Shown piece by piece: positions 61,525 to 64,000 of a DNA stretch of 64,000 bases. Position 1 is the stretch's first letter; every line of letters starts with the position of its first letter. The DNA is from Bacillota bacterium. Its GTDB lineage: Bacteria; Bacillota; Clostridia; DSM-8532. The notes under the pieces were generated by a model. The model saw only the letters and a list, made by a program, of their open reading frames with translations. It had not been told where the DNA came from and did no database searches. Made by a program: the position numbers and the translations under genes. The DNA lies in assembly GCA_023415825.1 (NCBI GenBank), contig JAEZJF010000026.1, positions 62,001 to 126,000 of the forward strand, given 5' to 3'.

Positions 61525-61602
61525 CGATCGAAAGTTAACTTCCGATAAATCTTCAGGCAAAGCAGAAGAATCGGAAGCTATACTTCGATTGCTCCTTAAT
61601 GG
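61525..61602 (+). repeat. Inverted-repeat element, family B, copy 2
   Basis: The left arm GATCGAAAGTTAACTTCCGA and right arm TCGGAAGCTATACTTCGAT are imperfectly complementary. The left 28 bases match the copy at 29454 at 27 positions, and TTCGATTGCTCCTTAATGG matches its right end. It lies 30 bases before a histidine kinase gene. Confidence 0.6.
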
Positions 61603-61632
61603 ATGATCGGAAGCCTGGAGGTTAAAATATCG

Positions 61633-64000
61633 GTGTCTCAAAGAGATAGATTTGACTGTTCGAATATGTTGGCTCAAATGGCAAAGGGTTTTATGCTGAG
61701 TGAGATTCTTTATGATGGTGCGGGAAAACCCTGTGATTTCAAAATTGTTTCCGCTAATAAAGGCATGGATAATTTCAGCCTTGTCCCATCTGATGAGCTT
61801 ATAGGAATTCGTGTACAAGATCTTTCACAAAAGTACGGCGACCCTGTTTACCCATTTTTCTATACGGTTGCCAATACAGGACAGGCAACGGAAAACGAGT
61901 ATTTCTCCAAAATTTATAAAAGGGATGTCAAAGTATTCACATTCTCTCCCATGCCCGGGTTCGTTGCATGTTACTATGAGTTTCTTTCCAAGCCAAGCAA
62001 TTGGACTTATGATCATGCAGGGAAAATGATACAAATCTCGGAGAATGCAGATCAGGTCTTCTGGGTCAGAAGGGACGACAAGATTATTTATGTTAATCCG
62101 GCCTTTGAGACATTATTCGGCATCCCTTGTGAAAGGTTCTATCAAGACATAAATGTATTGCTTGAAGTTGTTGATTCAAAGGATTATGGCCGTCTATGCA
62201 ATGTGCTCAGGAACGATGGAAAATACCTGGAGACACATTATAATATTGAATTCAGAGTTAATCAGCCCGATGGAACCCTAAAATGGCTTTGGCTTAAGAC
62301 TTTCCCAATCCGGGAAAATGTGGGGGGGATTGTCAAAAAGGCTGCAACAGTTATTGATATAACCGAGCGCAAGCTCATGGAGGAAGAACTCTTCCGCAAT
62401 CATCGAGAAATATCGATCTTATACGACCTTTTTAAGCGGGCGGCTGAGCATGTCGAGCTCCTTGAGCTTCTTAAGAAAGCTCAACAGATCATAGTTGATC
62501 ATATAGGAGTGCGTAGCCTTTGCGTCTATTTGAACGATGAGCAAAATAATCAATTAAGACTATATTCCCACAGGGGTATGAGCCAAGAACTCTCAAAAAT
62601 TGCGATGGTTCTGCCGTCCGAAGCTGGCTCATATCGGGAGCATACTATTCTGCCTGTTTCGACCCTTGAAGACAAAATAATCAAAGAACAGCTCCTGCGG
62701 GATGATGTAAACATTATTGGCTGTTTCCCTATTGTTTATGCGGATAAAACCCTGGGAGTTCTAATGGTTGGTCTTACAACGGGGCAGAAGTTAAGTCATA
62801 TAGATAAGGAATTCATTATCACCATTTGCAATCAATTGGCTGTTCTAATCTATAATATGAGGCTTTTTTATGAGCTTAAGCAGGAATTGGAGATGCGAAG
62901 AAATGCTGAAAAGGAAAACGAGTTGATTTTTAAAACATCCATCGATCTTTTAGCCATAATGGATTATGATATGAAGTTTGTCAGAATCAGCCCTCAATGG
63001 GAAAAATGCCTGGGATGGAATGAAAGTGAGCTCATTAATAGAAGTATTTTAACACTGGTTCATCCAGATGACAAAGACAAAGCTCTGGATTCCATAGACT
63101 TGCTTACTTCTGAAGGCATCATTATCGGATATGAGAATCGGCTCGCACAAAAAGATGGCACCTACCGGTGGTTCGCATGGAATGCCCAGGTGGTCACGGA
63201 AGATAAAGATAAGTTAATTGTTATGTCTGGTCGGGATATCACGCGGAATAAGGAAATTGAAGATAAGAACCGCGATCTGGAACGAGCCTATCAGATGGAA
63301 TCCATTAAGATGGAGTTTTTTGCCAACATCTCTCATGAATTCAGAACTCCACTGAATATCATTCTTTCAGCACTTCAGCTCATTCAATATGGCATGGCTG
63401 AGCATAAGCTTTCTCCTGAAAACGAGAGGCACTTAAGACACTTAAGATCTGTTAAGCAAAATGCTTTCAGACTTCTTAGGCTGGTTAACAATCTCATTGA
63501 TATTACCAAGCTCGATTCGGGATATTTGAAGATTTATCCCTCCAACTGCGATATTATCAACCTGGTTGAGAATATCACCCAGTCCGTAGCCCAATATATA
63601 GAAGGCAAGGGAATCAATCTGATTTTTGACACCGATGTGGAGGAGAAAATTCTGGCCTGTGATACCGATATGATTGAACGGATTATGCTAAATCTTCTTT
63701 CCAATGCTGTTAAGTATACCGATAAGGGCGGCACTATCAAGGTAACCATTCAAGATTTGTGTGATACAATCAGAATATCTATCATGGATACCGGTGTGGG
63801 AATAGCCGAGGATAAGCTGGATATGATCTTTGAACGATTTGTCCAGGGGGATCGGCCTCTCAACAGAAGATGTGAGGGAAGTGGTATTGGGCTCTCATTG
63901 GTTAAGTCCCTGGTTGAGCTTCATAAAGGGAGGATTTATGCCAACAGTACTGTCAATAAAGGCAGCGAATTTACTTTCGAGCTCCCCGTGGTCGTAATGG
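61633..64000 (+). CDS. Multi-PAS/GAF sensor histidine kinase (3' end beyond window)
   Basis: An open frame runs from GTG at 61633 (GGAGG 11 bases upstream) to the right edge, 789 codons. Order: PAS-like (about 1-130), PAS (VRRDDKIIYVNPAFETLFG, near 148), GAF (about 265-410), PAS (IMDYDMKFVRISPQWEKCLG), HisKA with FFANISHEFRTPLNIIL, and HATPase (NLLSNAVKYT, DTGVGIAE, GSGIGLSLVK). No membrane helix is seen, so it senses cytosolic signals. An in-frame ATG at 61603 lacks a ribosome site. The frame is still open at the edge, so a response-regulator domain or a short tail may follow. Confidence 0.9.
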   Translation, partial: MSQRDRFDCSNMLAQMAKGFMLSEILYDGAGKPCDFKIVSANKGMDNFSLVPSDELIGIRVQDLSQKYGDPVYPFFYTVANTGQATENEYFSKIYKRDVKVFTFSPMPGFVACYYEFLSKPSNWTYDHAGKMIQISENADQVFWVRRDDKIIYVNPAFETLFGIPCERFYQDINVLLEVVDSKDYGRLCNVLRNDGKYLETHYNIEFRVNQPDGTLKWLWLKTFPIRENVGGIVKKAATVIDITERKLMEEELFRNHREISILYDLFKRAAEHVELLELLKKAQQIIVDHIGVRSLCVYLNDEQNNQLRLYSHRGMSQELSKIAMVLPSEAGSYREHTILPVSTLEDKIIKEQLLRDDVNIIGCFPIVYADKTLGVLMVGLTTGQKLSHIDKEFIITICNQLAVLIYNMRLFYELKQELEMRRNAEKENELIFKTSIDLLAIMDYDMKFVRISPQWEKCLGWNESELINRSILTLVHPDDKDKALDSIDLLTSEGIIIGYENRLAQKDGTYRWFAWNAQVVTEDKDKLIVMSGRDITRNKEIEDKNRDLERAYQMESIKMEFFANISHEFRTPLNIILSALQLIQYGMAEHKLSPENERHLRHLRSVKQNAFRLLRLVNNLIDITKLDSGYLKIYPSNCDIINLVENITQSVAQYIEGKGINLIFDTDVEEKILACDTDMIERIMLNLLSNAVKYTDKGGTIKVTIQDLCDTIRISIMDTGVGIAEDKLDMIFERFVQGDRPLNRRCEGSGIGLSLVKSLVELHKGRIYANSTVNKGSEFTFELPVVVM

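Noticed and set aside
61456..61818. 120-codon minus-strand frame
   Set aside because: It covers the inverted repeat and the start of the plus-strand kinase, whose PAS domain coding is clear.

Overview
The window reads as chromosome of a spore-forming, probably anaerobic member of the Clostridia (Bacillota). The evidence is the sporulation sigma factor SigG, a SpoIIE-type phosphatase, two tRNA-sensing T-box leaders, a Gram-positive Tad pilus locus, the ylmE-sepF-ylmG-divIVA division cluster, strong GGAGG ribosome-binding sites, and frequent TTG and GTG starts. I cannot name the genus. No phage, insertion sequence, CRISPR array or rRNA operon is visible.

Layout. 1-4.9 kb is the end of an exopolysaccharide cluster: a membrane-protein tail, a pyruvyl transferase, two tandem FeS/F420-type oxidoreductases and a glycosyltransferase. 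5.2-6.6 kb holds sigG and nrdR. 6.6-14.9 kb is a DegS/DegU-type two-component system followed by a Tad pilus set (flp, tadE, cpaB, REC-cpaE, cpaF, tadB, tadC). 14.9-22.9 kb holds UV endonuclease, a hemerythrin-like protein, an Fe-alcohol dehydrogenase, a MASE3-like SpoIIE phosphatase, a PrsW-like protease and a lipoprotein trypsin. 23.0-27.1 kb holds tRNA-Val, guaA and a small AT-rich segment (AraC, flavin-type oxidase, DUF6273) that lies between guaA's own end and a second guaA-end-like sequence, which looks like an integration scar. 27-37.7 kb holds a tyrosine phosphatase, a DUF4342 pair, an OmpR/HK pair, a TPR protein, a C-S lyase-like PLP enzyme, an HlyD-like protein and the division genes.

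37.8-44.6 kb is a T-box-controlled trp operon, trpE-G-D-C-(F-B)-A, visibly richer in G+C than its surroundings and with trpF fused in frame to trpB. 44.7-48.5 kb holds htpG, queA and a LiaF-type membrane protein. 48.7-52.1 kb holds two tiny minus-strand genes outside the usual length cut-off, a lipoprotein serpin, a DODA-type dioxygenase and a pirin. 52.2-54.1 kb is a second T-box gene, a DAHP synthase fused to a prephenate dehydratase-like domain that lacks the ACT domain and the family Arg. 54.2-64 kb holds an FRG-domain protein, a YkvI-like transporter, an M3 peptidase, a Crp-type regulator, an XRE-cupin/acyl-CoA ligase pair and a truncated multi-PAS histidine kinase.

Two families of intergenic palindromic repeats run through the window. 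One is a double-hairpin unit: single copies at 47.7 and 58.3 kb and a three-unit tandem array at 56.2 kb. The other is a ~80-100 bp inverted-repeat element that occurs twice, each time just before a signalling gene (29.5 and 61.5 kb). The two T-boxes together tie the common aromatic pathway and the tryptophan branch to tRNA charging. The most unusual items are the guaA scar, the TrpF-TrpB fusion with an internal start site, the altered DAHPS-PDT fusion and the two repeat families.
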